Source: Fulvia fulva (lineage: Eukaryota > Ascomycota > Dothideomycetes > Mycosphaerellales > Mycosphaerellaceae). Taken from it: a stretch of 64,000 bases of DNA. The first letter of the stretch is position 1; each line of letters begins with the position of its first letter. The stretch lies in assembly GCF_020509005.1 (NCBI RefSeq), contig NC_063014.1, forward strand, positions 2,728,001 through 2,792,000, in the 5' to 3' direction. Shown here one piece after another: positions 34,262 through 44,895 of this stretch. A model generated the notes under the pieces. That model did not search any database. It was not told where the DNA came from and saw only the letters and a list, made by a program, of their open reading frames with translations. The translations under genes were made by a program, and so were the position numbers.

Positions 34262-37200
34262 CTACCTCCAGATCTTCCACCCCGCCTTCTTGCTGGCTCC
34301 TCCAGTGGTATTAGCCCTCCCCAGCTCTCCTCCCACTGGCCGTTCCTCCTGCATACTAGTCCTCTTCCCAAACCCGGCACCGAACCCCAACAACTGCGCA
34401 GCCTTGCTTCCCCTCCTCACCGGCGGCTCATCGTCATCATATTCTTCACTAGGTGTGAGACTGCCTGCACTATCGTACCCATCATACCCCTGCGCGTGAT
34501 TGCCATACACGCCACGACGCATTTGTCCGTTGCCAGCGGGATCGCCTTGCGATGGCCCCGCAGCTTGAGGAGCGGAAGTACGACGGTATCCAGATTGTGG
34601 GTAAGGATCGTTGTCTGCGCCTGGTCCAGCTTGCTGACCGATGGGTGGACCGCCTTTGTTAAAGCCACGGTTGTAGGCATCGACGGAGGCGTGCTGGATG
34701 GGTTCTGGGGCCGTGGTGTTGATGTTATAGCCTTGAGAAGGGATCTCGCTGCCACCAGTGGAGCGGACTTGTCGTGGAGTCGCGTTTTGACGGCCTGTAC
34801 CTGTACCGTTGATCGGGTATGGGCCAGAGTGCTGTCTCTCGACCGCTCCACGGCCAGTTTGGGTAAGCCCCATAGCATTCGCCGCTGTATTCCTTTCAGT
34901 CACCGGGTCAAACTTCTCCTCATCGCGTAGGCTGGGACTATGACTACGATCGCTGCCGGGGTATGCACCGCCGTGGTCGTCTTCACCGTCGACATGTGCC
35001 TCTCGGTTACGGTTCCATTTAAGCCTATCCATGAGCCCAGCGTGCTTGACTTTGCTTCGTGCAGGCACGGTATTGGCGTCACCTTCGCCCACGTACCAGA
35101 GAGCAGGGACGAGAAGTCGGTAGGGTATGGTCGTACCGGTAGGGTCGTGTTGGTTCTTCTCCATACACAGAGAGATGTCTAGTCCTCCCTCCAGGTCAAT
35201 GTGGCCCGCATCAAGGTTGCCATCTTCGCCGAAATTGGCAGCGGATTTTTTGGCTTCCTTGATACTGAGGTCCGTCGGTCGCCGGCGGAACGATGGTCGT
35301 CTTTCGCCCTGGAACGAAGGTCGCTCGTTATGGACCCCGTTCTCTGGGAAGTAGCTACCGCCAGATGTGTCCCGCCGCTGATCGAGACTGTTAGCTCTCT
35401 TCATAGCAGGCTGGGCATCGTACGGCTGGGTCTGCGCTGGCGCCAGGCTCACGGGCGGATGGTTTCGATCTCTCTTAGAGCTTCCTGAGAAGCGTCGGAC
35501 CAGTGCCGCAGGCCCACGGGTCAAGCTCATAGTCCTCTTCATGCTGCCAGGCGGGTGACGACGGTCTCTTCGCTCGTCATCATGCATGCCATCGACCTCT
35601 GCACCAAATGTAGCATCGCCTGCAGTATCAATCCTCTCTCTGACAGGTGTGCTAGGTGGTGTTGATCCGGGCAAGTATTCCCTGATGACACAGAAGTTCC
35701 GTCTCGGTAGGAGATGATTGTTGTTCCTCCTGCTTCCGTCAACATCGTGGCTGAACATTGGTATCATGTCTTCGTCCGTTTGGGCGTCTAGGCGGTGTAC
35801 TTTGTTGCGCTTGTTCAACACATCTGCCATGACCACTGGCGGCGGTGTGTTGACGATGGCGCTGCTGACAACGTTCGGCATATACCTATGGTCGCGGTCT
35901 TTACTGATGCCGAGCTTCTTGTTGCTGTGGAACTGACCGACCGCCCCAAGATGAACGTCGCCACCAAGTATAGTGATACGTACACTCTTCTCGGCTGCAA
36001 GTTCTTGCAGTTCCTGGATAAACCAGTTTCGCTCAGCTTTGTGGTGCTTGGCAGTCCAATGGTCATCGAGGTCATCGAGAATCTCAACACCACCGTCGAA
36101 CTTGTTGACAAACCCACCAAGCATTCCTGTCCGGCCGATAGCCTTGATCGGGTCCATGACTCGGCTGGTCAGAATGTTCTCCAGAAAGTTCAATCTCGGA
36201 TATGCAATCGGCACACCCAGCAAGACCAACAGATGTTTCGTCTCTCCCTCGACGATCTCTGCACGACAACGATCAAAGACTGTGTCATACGTCTCTTGGC
36301 TCAGGATTTCGTCTCGCATCCGTTCTGTTCTGCAGTCCAGTCCCAGAAGAGCAACGTTGCGGCCAAGCGACATGAACACGCTGCGACTGAGCTCGTTAAT
36401 GTAGGGACCGGGACTCTTTCCTAGCAGCCAACTTGGCTCCTCGCGTTCAGTCTCCGCTGATAACGACTGGTGCTGAAACAGCATATAGTACTTGTAGGCC
36501 ACTGCACCAAGCCCGGTGAACACCCTCGTGCTCATGAAGTGATGTGGATAGCTGCCATATCCGTCAATGATGTCGTGGTCGTCCCACATGTTCACCATCG
36601 GGATCTGCGAGTTTGCCATACTGAACAGACCTTGCGAGAACCACATGCAATACCGCTCGAGATAGAATTGCTCAAGCTCTTCCTGCATCTCAGGGGTGAA
36701 GTCGGCAGAATGCTTGTGCTCAGGATTCTTCGTCTGTAGCCATTCCCTAAACAGCTCAGTATCCCGCATAGCAGCATCATTGTAGATCTGATCTCCTCCA
36801 CCGAGCATGACGTGGAATGGTCTGCTTTGGTGACGATTGAGAACGTCTCTCCACAGAGGATCAGGTCCAGAGAAGTTGTTCGAATCCACGGAGAGTGAGA
36901 AGCCGTTGCACGAGTGGAACATGATGTTCATCGTCTCGCCACGGGCAGGAACCCAGAAGCCAACCGCAGGGCCTTTGTTGATTCGATATGCGATACGGCG
37001 TTGCGAAGAGGCCAGCTCGACTTCGATGTTGAAACGCCAGAAAGTGTGACCTTGCTCGGTGTGTAGGCGTACCGCCTTGACATCGCGGTAGCGACCTGCT
37101 CGTTCGCCGTCTCTTTTCTTGATGCGTGACTTGTCCTGAAATGAGATGTGCTGAATCTGTCTGCCGTCCGGTCCTGTACTCGTCTGTGGTCCCAAAAGTG

Positions 37201-39421
37201 CAGGCCGGGTCGCCGAATACAGACCATCATTGTTCTCTTCGCGGCTCAGATCTATGCCACCGTCGAGCTCTTGCACTGGGCGCGCGAACAATGCTCGCCC
37301 CGTCCGGGAAAGCTTGACCTGTCCAGCCACAGGGTCCTCATACTCGGGCGGTAATTCGTGACCGCCTTCAAGCAGATGCTGTGGAGGTGGCGGTTGCAAA
37401 TCAGCCGGCTGAGCAAAGAGTCGTAGGGTCGGCGTGGAAGACAGGTCAGATTGATCATCTTCTGTGACAACCATGACGCTGCCGCGCCACACTTCTTTCG
37501 CGGCTTGTCCGCTTGTGTTTCCACTGCGCGCGGGTCCTGTCTCCTTTCGGATGCCGGTATATCTCAGAAGAGGACCGCACTTCATGAACAGCCTGGGTTG
37601 AAAGCCATTCGCGTGCTCTTCGTAGGGTCCGTCGTACTGCGCCATGTTCGGAACTGCCTTAGAGCCGCTGGAACTAGGACGTCGATTCTTCTCCCACCAA
37701 GCCCCATCTTCTTTCTGACCAGCAGCGACTGTCTGCTCAAAGTCCATATCTTCCACTGTAAGTCTCGCAGTCTTCGCCCGGCGCCAGTCTTCAAGTGGCT
37801 CACTGGAAGCCTGATACCCACGGTGATCATGGCCACTTTGGTGGAAGATACCACCGAACTTATGATGTCTGCCATCTGGCACTGTGCGATTCTGATCGCT
37901 AGCGACACCAAAAGCGACCTGTTCCTTCGCGTGCTGTCCGGCAGCAGTCTGTGGCGGCATAGCATACTTGATTGGATCGTTTGGAGCATTCTGCACGTCC
38001 GCTGGTCGAACTGGATCAGGATCATGGTAAGCTTCTGCCGCTTGGCGGTCCTTCCTGCCACCACCAAGACCACCAGTGCGGTCACCTTGGCGCTGCTTGC
38101 GGGTAGCATACTCATCTCCCAGAGGCGATCGTTTCTGCAGCTTCTTGCTCCCACTGCGACCAACGCCAAGACCACTTCTGCCACAGTCGGGAGAATCCTG
38201 TGTCACTGGACTGACAGGTGAAGGTGCTGGTGCATTCTGCATAGAAGACTTTCGTCGCTCATATGCAGCTTTGCCCCTCTCAGCAGCATTATCATGACTG
38301 GAAATGGTAGCCCCAGTGAAAGCAGCAGCCGTAGCACCAGCAAAACCTGCGTCTCGAGCGCGATACTTGCCACTGGTAGTCCTGTTCAGATCCACCGAGC
38401 CTCGCGGTGCTTCGTACGATGGTGAGACGGGCGACATCATTGCATGCCCATCACGTGCGCCAGCAGATCTACGATCGTAGGGTCGAGGCTGATTTGCTAC
38501 GGGCTGCGAATGTCTCTGCTTCGGAGACTGGAGCTGTTCGTTCGGTACAGGCGACATCTTTAGTGCCTGGCTGGCCTCATGGAATTTCTGCACAGGAGAG
38601 TATGGCTCAGACACCTGCCTGTTCCTGTCTACCTTTCGCTGAGACCCACTGGACCTCTTCGGGCCATCACTAACGACCCTGCCCTTCTCGCTACGCACTG
38701 TGCCTGGTCGCATCGGCGGCCCGTCTCCCATCGCCCTGGCCTGACTGTTCTGCCTTGCTCTGTGTTCTGCTTCTTCAACTCGCGCTCGCTTGGCTCCTTT
38801 GCTCGAATACTCGAGATTCTGCAGAGGGCTGCGATCGGGCACGGAGCCTCGTCGTATCGTTTCCGACATTTTGGACGTGTTGCTCTCTTGCGGCGTTCGG
38901 ACTGGTTGCGCTGGTTGAGTACGCGGTGAAAGAGGGTCGGGGCTCCGCGGCTTATTGCGCAGGTTGTTTGGAACGTAGTCTGGATCGATTCGCAGAGGTT
39001 CTTGTTGCGCCGAGCCTGGCAAGCTCGTCTCATTGACGTGCTGAGTCTTGGCTAGATGAGCCGATGTTGTTTCCGGATGTTGGTTGAGCACCTCTTGCAC
39101 GCTCCTCGGGATCTGACTATCCTCGGCGCCAACTATCGCTGCCTCACGGTGCTTCTTCGAGGCTGATCCCCCTGCTCCATTGGTAGTCGGCACAAGAGGC
39201 TCGCCATTCGTCTTGGTGGTCGGATTGGAGAAGGACCTTCGATTCTCATCGCCGGAGCCGCGAGGTAGCGCGGGAGGTTCGTAGTATGGGTAGGGACCTT
39301 TGTTGAGGCCATAACTTTGGTTGGCCTGTATGCGCGCGGTAGGTATGGGCGCGGCCTGCTCGAAGAAGCCTGTTTCCGGGTTGCGATTCCACAGGCCGGA
39401 TTGCCTGCGATCGGTGGACAT
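34262..39421 (-). CDS. large PhoD-like metallophosphatase, 1719 aa
   Basis: A single uninterrupted exon codes for a fungal PhoD-type protein. Residues 1 to about 620 are low-complexity, basic and Ser/Pro/Gln-rich, with no signal peptide. About 625-830 is a conserved N-terminal module (FMKCGPLLRYTGI). The metallophosphatase core spans about 840-1250, with the metal-binding motifs GGGDQIYND (874-882), WDDHDIIDGYG (946-956) and GGDVHLGAVGQF (1153-1164). The tail from about 1260 is again disordered. The family members are PhoD/alkaline phosphatase D-like enzymes that hydrolyse phosphoester bonds using two or more metal ions. The fungal long form lacks a secretion signal, so it is probably cytosolic or membrane-associated, and its substrate is unknown. 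The ATG at 39421 has a good context (accgccATGt). It shares an intergenic region with nothing divergent nearby except the 3' end of a small gene on the same strand. Confidence 0.9.
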   Translation of the reverse strand: MSTDRRQSGLWNRNPETGFFEQAAPIPTARIQANQSYGLNKGPYPYYEPPALPRGSGDENRRSFSNPTTKTNGEPLVPTTNGAGGSASKKHREAAIVGAEDSQIPRSVQEVLNQHPETTSAHLAKTQHVNETSLPGSAQQEPLRIDPDYVPNNLRNKPRSPDPLSPRTQPAQPVRTPQESNTSKMSETIRRGSVPDRSPLQNLEYSSKGAKRARVEEAEHRARQNSQARAMGDGPPMRPGTVRSEKGRVVSDGPKRSSGSQRKVDRNRQVSEPYSPVQKFHEASQALKMSPVPNEQLQSPKQRHSQPVANQPRPYDRRSAGARDGHAMMSPVSPSYEAPRGSVDLNRTTSGKYRARDAGFAGATAAAFTGATISSHDNAAERGKAAYERRKSSMQNAPAPSPVSPVTQDSPDCGRSGLGVGRSGSKKLQKRSPLGDEYATRKQRQGDRTGGLGGGRKDRQAAEAYHDPDPVRPADVQNAPNDPIKYAMPPQTAAGQHAKEQVAFGVASDQNRTVPDGRHHKFGGIFHQSGHDHRGYQASSEPLEDWRRAKTARLTVEDMDFEQTVAAGQKEDGAWWEKNRRPSSSGSKAVPNMAQYDGPYEEHANGFQPRLFMKCGPLLRYTGIRKETGPARSGNTSGQAAKEVWRGSVMVVTEDDQSDLSSTPTLRLFAQPADLQPPPPQHLLEGGHELPPEYEDPVAGQVKLSRTGRALFARPVQELDGGIDLSREENNDGLYSATRPALLGPQTSTGPDGRQIQHISFQDKSRIKKRDGERAGRYRDVKAVRLHTEQGHTFWRFNIEVELASSQRRIAYRINKGPAVGFWVPARGETMNIMFHSCNGFSLSVDSNNFSGPDPLWRDVLNRHQSRPFHVMLGGGDQIYNDAAMRDTELFREWLQTKNPEHKHSADFTPEMQEELEQFYLERYCMWFSQGLFSMANSQIPMVNMWDDHDIIDGYGSYPHHFMSTRVFTGLGAVAYKYYMLFQHQSLSAETEREEPSWLLGKSPGPYINELSRSVFMSLGRNVALLGLDCRTERMRDEILSQETYDTVFDRCRAEIVEGETKHLLVLLGVPIAYPRLNFLENILTSRVMDPIKAIGRTGMLGGFVNKFDGGVEILDDLDDHWTAKHHKAERNWFIQELQELAAEKSVRITILGGDVHLGAVGQFHSNKKLGISKDRDHRYMPNVVSSAIVNTPPPVVMADVLNKRNKVHRLDAQTDEDMIPMFSHDVDGSRRNNNHLLPRRNFCVIREYLPGSTPPSTPVRERIDTAGDATFGAEVDGMHDDERRDRRHPPGSMKRTMSLTRGPAALVRRFSGSSKRDRNHPPVSLAPAQTQPYDAQPAMKRANSLDQRRDTSGGSYFPENGVHNERPSFQGERRPSFRRRPTDLSIKEAKKSAANFGEDGNLDAGHIDLEGGLDISLCMEKNQHDPTGTTIPYRLLVPALWYVGEGDANTVPARSKVKHAGLMDRLKWNRNREAHVDGEDDHGGAYPGSDRSHSPSLRDEEKFDPVTERNTAANAMGLTQTGRGAVERQHSGPYPINGTGTGRQNATPRQVRSTGGSEIPSQGYNINTTAPEPIQHASVDAYNRGFNKGGPPIGQQAGPGADNDPYPQSGYRRTSAPQAAGPSQGDPAGNGQMRRGVYGNHAQGYDGYDSAGSLTPSEEYDDDEPPVRRGSKAAQLLGFGAGFGKRTSMQEERPVGGELGRANTTGGASKKAGWKIWR

Positions 39422-40084
39422 GGCGGTGGTTGGAGAGGTGTTCTATCGTTCATGCAGCATGTGAAGCTCGGTCAGTGAGTGGTTGACAAGTCCCCAGCTA
39501 GCCTGCTATACCGATCACCCAGGTATCAGCAGTGTCAAACAAATCTTGTGCTCGCACTCGTCAATGGTGTCGATCAGCTGTCGCGTGTCGCGTTTCCCAT
39601 CGTCGCATCAAGACATGACAAGGCCGAAAGAACAGCAACGCTCGAACGCTATAGGCAAGAGAGGCTGGCAGGAGCAAGAGGAAAACGACGGCACACATGC
39701 ATGTTGAGTGGTGATGGGCGATGGGGTGGCTGGCTGGCAGAGCTGCAGGAAGCTCCGTTCGGCTTCGGCGCTAAGCTCTGGGATGCTGTACAAGAAGCGT
39801 GTCTTCATTCATCCTCGACACGACGACACCTGAGACTGAGAATCATGCATCGAACAGCTGCCATCACTTGTACGAGTGCTCACCCGGGTCTGCCCGTGCT
39901 CGACTCGGCTATTCGAGACCCACGATCCCGTCAGCCGTCAGCCTTGCCTATTAAACTTCCTACAGACTACTTTGAGGCATGATTTTGGCGGATATACCAT
40001 GTACACATGTCAGCTCGATATCCCATTGCGTGCATCGTCATAAGCAGACCAGGATCGAACAGCAAGAAGCAGCAAGAGCACAGC
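39422..40084. other. promoter and leader region of the phosphatase gene
   Basis: Open frames on the plus strand here (for example 39479-39982) start at GTG and show no family resemblance. CT-rich stretches on the minus strand just upstream of the ATG are typical of fungal promoters. Confidence 0.4.
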
Positions 40085-40790
40085 CTAAGAAGCCGCCTTT
40101 CCAGCCTTGCCAGCAGCGATAATCTGATTCAAAATGGCGGTGGGATCAATAGCAACCCCAGCAACCTGCGATGGGACCGTCAGGAAGCCTTGAAGGGACG
40201 TGAGTTTGCAATCAGTCAAATCGTACTTGAAGTTCATGCCGGCGTGAATGTTAACGGGAAGTTGAACGATCCGGGGTCCCAGTTCCTAAGAACGAGCACA
40301 GTCAGTAAAGGGTCGTACTGCAACGACAGTCTCGTTTGGATGGATATTACAATTTCTAGCTCTGTGTGGCTTGTGCCATTGGGGTAGTTGGTCGTAGCTG
40401 GGACGCTCGTTGGGTAGACTCGGTAGAAGACTTGTCGAACACCCAAGGCGAACGTCCGGACCAACTCCGCAGTGGGCGCGACTGTTGCCTGGCGCTCCGT
40501 TGGCGTAGCTATAGAGTGCAACCTGCGGTCAGCGGACTGGAGCCACAGCGAGCGGAACGTGCTGAGATTGCCTACATGATGAGTTGTGCGTCATCCTTCA
40601 ATGGCAGTTGCTGGAGGAAGTTGTAAGTAGCTCCAATTTCTTGATCGCTGAAGGCTGGCGCAACGCCGTTGAGCTGCTCCGGGTATGCATCAGTGCAGGT
40701 GGCACTTCGTCGCTGTTCAAGCACCGGAGAGGCAAGAGTGGAGCTTGCGAGAGCAAAGAGCGGCTTGTAGACTTCTTCGGCGATGATCAA
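40085..40790 (-). CDS. small, possibly secreted protein of unknown function, three exons
   Basis: Three exons fit exactly: 40790-40576, 40522-40351 and 40285-40085. The introns are 40523-40575 (GTAGGC...GCTGACCGCAG) and 40286-40350 (GTAATA...TACTGACT...TTAG). The phases join without loss and give about 195 codons ending in AAGKAAS. Near the N-terminus a hydrophobic run, KPLFALASSTLASPV, looks like a signal peptide, followed by CTDAYPEQLNGVA. Only two Cys are seen in the body (CTD and DCKL). No family is recognised. The annotated left limit is where the frame opens after a TGA. No ATG is found in frame before the hydrophobic run, so the true start is either in a further 5' exon or lost. A TATAAAG box lies 46 bases upstream (40836-40842). 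Confidence 0.55.
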
Positions 40791-40835
40791 TGGTCAGCGT
40801 CTGTATAGTGAAGTTATTGTGGAGACTTGCGGGCA

Positions 40836-40842
40836 CTTTATA
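40836..40842 (-). promoter_or_regulatory. TATA box candidate of the small secreted-protein gene
   Basis: TATAAAG on the minus strand, 46 bases upstream of where the coding frame opens. This spacing leaves only a very short leader and suggests that the start codon should be close to 40790. Confidence 0.4.
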
Positions 40843-41955
40843 GGCTGGATACCTGTGTACTTAGAGGGTATTGGAACGGAAATTTATGTCGCGGGACGCT
40901 GGTCATTGCTTGGAACCAGCAAACGCCTGCAAGTAGTGCTACAGTAGTGCTTCGGCAATAGTGAGGATATATCAGGTGCTTACTGTTTCCAAATGGTATG
41001 GCCTCAAGCAATCAGCTTCGCCATAGCCGTGTTGCGATGTAGCCATGCGCGAGAAAGTGGCTCAGTGTAATGTACAGGTCGAAGGGGTTTGCAAGCTTCC
41101 AGCTATCGACAACAAGCTCGTGCTGCTCTTATCATGGCATCTAGACTGCAGATCCAACCTCGCCATGGTGCAACATAACTCTCAAGTCTCGTTCGCAGGT
41201 TGTCGGTGAATGACTCTATACACGACGGTCTCAAGATATTGGTGCTCCCTGAGCTCGTCGTAAATGGAACTGATGTTGAATCGATTTCGGCTAGACTCCT
41301 GTGCAGGTAGTGTTTTCTGGTCTTGCTCGACGCTCCAATCTGGATGATGTTAAAGTAGTGGTCCAAAGTAGCCTCGATGTCAACGCTGCTTGCACTTGAG
41401 CGATCTTCCCAACCGCAGAACCGCGCGGATCTTACTCGCATCGTGGTCGCATTGTTTGCTAAGTGGAAGCGGCCACAATCACCATAATATGCAAGCGTCC
41501 GCCGCTATACCGGATATGGAAGCCTCATCACGTGCTCGATGACGCCTCAGAATACAGATATCTCGCGTAGCATACTTGTATAAGCTTAGCGCGCGGGCAC
41601 TTGCATATGTATTGTGGTGATTAATAGATTGCAGACAGGATTGTGGTGCACCATGCACCACGGTAGTCAGCGGAACTCGGAACTCGGTACGGCTGCCGGA
41701 TGCCTGCCCTTGTCTATGCGTGTCCTCAATCCTTAGACTTCCTTATTCAGGCTCACTCTCGGCCTGCCCTTTACCACGACCAAGACAACTCTCATCCGGC
41801 ATTCGCGGCTCAGGCAGGCATTACTGCGCCTGTAACATAATTCCATATTGCAGCAGCGACCATGTACATGACCGCCCGATGAGTATTCCACACCGGCCAG
41901 AAATTTGCCATCTAGCGACACGCGTCTACAGCACTGCGGCCGGGTCATTTCCACG
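40843..41955. other. intergenic, kexin promoter
   Basis: A 112-codon frame on the minus strand (41103-41441) has no family resemblance and is probably chance. The kexin 5' leader with pyrimidine-rich stretches lies at about 41700-41955. Confidence 0.4.
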
Positions 41956-44478
41956 ATGAAGTTAATCTGGAGCCTCCTACCCTTGCTGGCAGCTGTATCA
42001 GCACAGAGCACATCCCACAAATTCGACCACGACGCACACGACTACTACGCTGTGCACCTATCACCCAGCATACACCCGGAGACAGTCGCGAATCAGCTGG
42101 GGCTGCTGTACCATGGACCCTTTGAGGAGCTGAAGGATCACCATATATTCAAGGCGTTGGACAAGCACGAGCATGACCTTATCAAGACACAGAAGAGCGA
42201 CTTGAAGCGAAGGCGGCGGAAGCGAGAAGCTGGCGCCGAGCTCCCGCACGTGCTGGACAACGTGCTGCTTTCGAACAAGCAAAACCTCAGTAAACGATTT
42301 CCGCTGGAGAAGCGCATCATACCGGCAGAAAGGCAGTATACGTCATGCAAGGAGGCGCTAAAAGAGAAGCGACAAAACAACCAGTTCGGCCAGCAGGCAG
42401 CCGACCCGGATGAAGTGCAGAGAGGCTTTGATATCGCGGAGAATCTGCATATATCGGACCCTATATTTCAAGAGCAATGGCATCTGCATAATACCATTGA
42501 GGTCGGACATGATATCAATGTGACTGGCGTGTGGGCGCAAGGTATCACTGGCAAGAATAAGACTGTCTGTATTGTGGACGACGGCTTGGACATGGATAGT
42601 GATGATCTCAAGGATAATTACTTCGCCGAGGGCAGCTGGGACTTTAACGACCAGGGTCCGGATCCGAAACCACGTCTGTCAGACGACAAGCATGGCACCC
42701 GTTGTGCTGGCGAGATCTCCGCTGTAAGGAACGATATCTGTGGTGTCGGGGTCGCATACGACGGCAAAGTCTCTGGCTGCCGAATCCTGAGTAAGGTCAT
42801 CTCAGATGCTGAGGAGGCCAAGGCCATGAACTACAAGATGCAGGACAACCACATTTATTCCTGTTCATGGGGACCACCTGACAATGGAAAGGCCATGGAG
42901 GAGCCTGGTATCCTCATCCGACGTGCGATGCTGAACGGTATTCAGAACGGTCGAAGTGGTCTGGGAAGCATCTTCGTGTTCGCGATCGGCAATGGCGCGG
43001 CCAATGACGACAACTGCAATTTCGATGGCTACACGAACAGTATCTACTCTGTTAGTGTTGGTGGTATCGATCGCAAAGGCCTTCACCCCTACTACAGTGA
43101 GAAATGCTCGGCGCAATTGGTGGTCACCTACTCTAGTGGTTCCGGCGATGCCATCCACACGACCGATGTCGGCAAAGATCTATGCTATGTCAACCACGGA
43201 GGCACGTCTGCTGCCGGACCACTCGTTGCTGGAATTTACTCTTTGATGCTGGAGGTCAATGACAAACTCACGTGGAGAGACATTCAGTGGATCACAGTCA
43301 TCACTGCTGTCGAGATCGACCAGCCAGCCGAATATCAAATGAACCAAGCCATGAAGAAGAACTTCAGCCACCAGTTTGGCTATGGCAAGGCCGACGCATA
43401 CGCCATGGTGGAAGCGGCGAAGACGTGGAAGTCTGTCAAGCCACAAGCCTGGTTCTTCAGCCCGTGGCTACACGTCAAGCACCCCGTGCCACAGGGTGAG
43501 CACGGTCTAGCATCGAGCTTTGAAGTGACCGCAGACATGCTGAAGAAAGCCAACTTGGAGCGTGTAGAGCACGTGACTGTTACGATGAACGTTGAGCACA
43601 CTCGTCGTGGTGACCTATCGGTGGAGCTCAGAAGTCCCACCGGCATGGTCAGCCACATCGCCACGAGTCGTCGCTCGGATGATGCCAACTCTGGCTATGT
43701 CGACTGGACCTTCATGAGTGTTGCTCACTGGGGAGAATCCGGTGTCGGCAAATGGACCGTCATTGTCAAGGACACGAAGGTGAACGAGCATAGCGGTACC
43801 TTCACTGACTGGCACCTCAAGCTATTTGGCGAGGCGATTGACGGAGAGAAGCAAGAGCTTCTACCACTACCAGATGAAGACGACGATAATGACCATGATG
43901 TATACGAAACTCAAACGGCTACTGCTCACACGACTACAATCGCTGTGCCCACCGAGACTGGCGAGCCTGTGGGCAACCCTACTGATCACCCCGAACGGCC
44001 GACGAAGCCTAAGCCGAATTCGACCACTGCTACGCCGACACCCACTCCTGATGTCACCGACGACAAGGAGGAAGTCGCCAAGCCAACTTCGACCTCCGAC
44101 AGCAACCTTCTACCCCATATATTCCCAACATTTGGCGTCAGCAAACGGACCCAAGTCTGGATCTACGGCGCCACCACGCTCATCCTGGTCTTCCTCGTCG
44201 CGCTTTGCGGATGGGCAATCTACTACCGGCGCAAGAAGCGCGTCGCACGCGATGACTTTGCCTTCGAGATGGTCAACCAAGAGGACGCCAACGAAGATAG
44301 CGCAGGTCTGCTCAATGGCCACTCTGGTGGAAGGAAGAAGAGGGCAGGCGAACTGTATGATGCGACTGCTGGCTATTCCGACGAGGCGGGCGCTTCCGAG
44401 CTGGGCAGTGACGGTGGTGCCAGGGATCAGAGGTATAGGGATGACGAACCTACACGGGAGGGGACGGATGTGAGGTAG
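41956..44478 (+). CDS. kex2: kexin, pheromone/protein-processing serine endoprotease
   Basis: Kexin is a calcium-dependent subtilase of the late Golgi that cleaves secretory precursors after Lys-Arg or Arg-Arg. The 840-aa intronless protein starts at MKLIWSLLPLLAAVSAQ (signal peptide). An upstream in-frame ATG at 41905 would precede the signal by 17 residues and is less likely. The propeptide has basic cleavage sites (SKR about 114, EKR about 120, KEKR about 138). The catalytic residues are Asp208 (IVDDGLD), His246 (DDKHGTRC), oxyanion Asn346 (AIGNGAAND) and Ser418 (GGTSAAGPLV), with the same spacing as yeast Kex2. The P domain covers about 500-628, a Ser/Thr/Pro stalk follows, one transmembrane helix lies at about 734-756, and the cytosolic tail is acidic with Tyr motifs for TGN sorting. 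All features are intact. Confidence 0.97.
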   Translation: MKLIWSLLPLLAAVSAQSTSHKFDHDAHDYYAVHLSPSIHPETVANQLGLLYHGPFEELKDHHIFKALDKHEHDLIKTQKSDLKRRRRKREAGAELPHVLDNVLLSNKQNLSKRFPLEKRIIPAERQYTSCKEALKEKRQNNQFGQQAADPDEVQRGFDIAENLHISDPIFQEQWHLHNTIEVGHDINVTGVWAQGITGKNKTVCIVDDGLDMDSDDLKDNYFAEGSWDFNDQGPDPKPRLSDDKHGTRCAGEISAVRNDICGVGVAYDGKVSGCRILSKVISDAEEAKAMNYKMQDNHIYSCSWGPPDNGKAMEEPGILIRRAMLNGIQNGRSGLGSIFVFAIGNGAANDDNCNFDGYTNSIYSVSVGGIDRKGLHPYYSEKCSAQLVVTYSSGSGDAIHTTDVGKDLCYVNHGGTSAAGPLVAGIYSLMLEVNDKLTWRDIQWITVITAVEIDQPAEYQMNQAMKKNFSHQFGYGKADAYAMVEAAKTWKSVKPQAWFFSPWLHVKHPVPQGEHGLASSFEVTADMLKKANLERVEHVTVTMNVEHTRRGDLSVELRSPTGMVSHIATSRRSDDANSGYVDWTFMSVAHWGESGVGKWTVIVKDTKVNEHSGTFTDWHLKLFGEAIDGEKQELLPLPDEDDDNDHDVYETQTATAHTTTIAVPTETGEPVGNPTDHPERPTKPKPNSTTATPTPTPDVTDDKEEVAKPTSTSDSNLLPHIFPTFGVSKRTQVWIYGATTLILVFLVALCGWAIYYRRKKRVARDDFAFEMVNQEDANEDSAGLLNGHSGGRKKRAGELYDATAGYSDEAGASELGSDGGARDQRYRDDEPTREGTDVR

Positions 44479-44895
44479 TGTCCTGCGGACTCCTGCCTCA
44501 GATCGTAGCGAGGCGTTTTGGGTATAGCCTTGACAGTATACACACCAGTATCAAGATACTCGAGATTCACTCTTGCGTGCTCGCCATACTGCATTATCAT
44601 GCCCGTCCCTGAAGTCAAGCGTCAAGTTACTGTACATCTCCCTACGACTTGCGCAGAACCCGCGGCCAGGTTCTGTTAATCTGTCGGCACTTGGGCCCTT
44701 TGCAGGTGCCACTCCGGGCTCGTTGCCATCGGTGTGTAACTCGAACGCAGGTTTCCATGCAGCGTTGTCATGCAGTGCGCAGAGCCACAAGCTTCACCGA
44801 GATTGACAGCCAGCTTCTATAAATCTCAACTCCCTAGAATTTGTTGAACTATACTTCCTCGACCAGGTCACGTTACAATCCACCATGCGCTCTAG
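44479..44895. other. intergenic
   Basis: 3' region of kexin and promoter of the next plus-strand gene. No RNA gene recognised. Confidence 0.4.

Noticed and set aside
34178..34930. 250-codon plus-strand frame and many others inside 34.2-39.4 kb
   Set aside because: All are shadows of the 1719-codon phosphatase gene.
39479..39982. 167-codon plus-strand frame
   Set aside because: Starts at GTG, has no family resemblance and lies in the phosphatase promoter.
41103..41441. 112-codon minus-strand frame
   Set aside because: Composition and content look random, no neighbouring exon fits and no conserved motif is seen.
41905..41955. Upstream ATG of kexin
   Set aside because: It would put 17 polar residues before the signal peptide. 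The ATG at 41956 starts directly at it.
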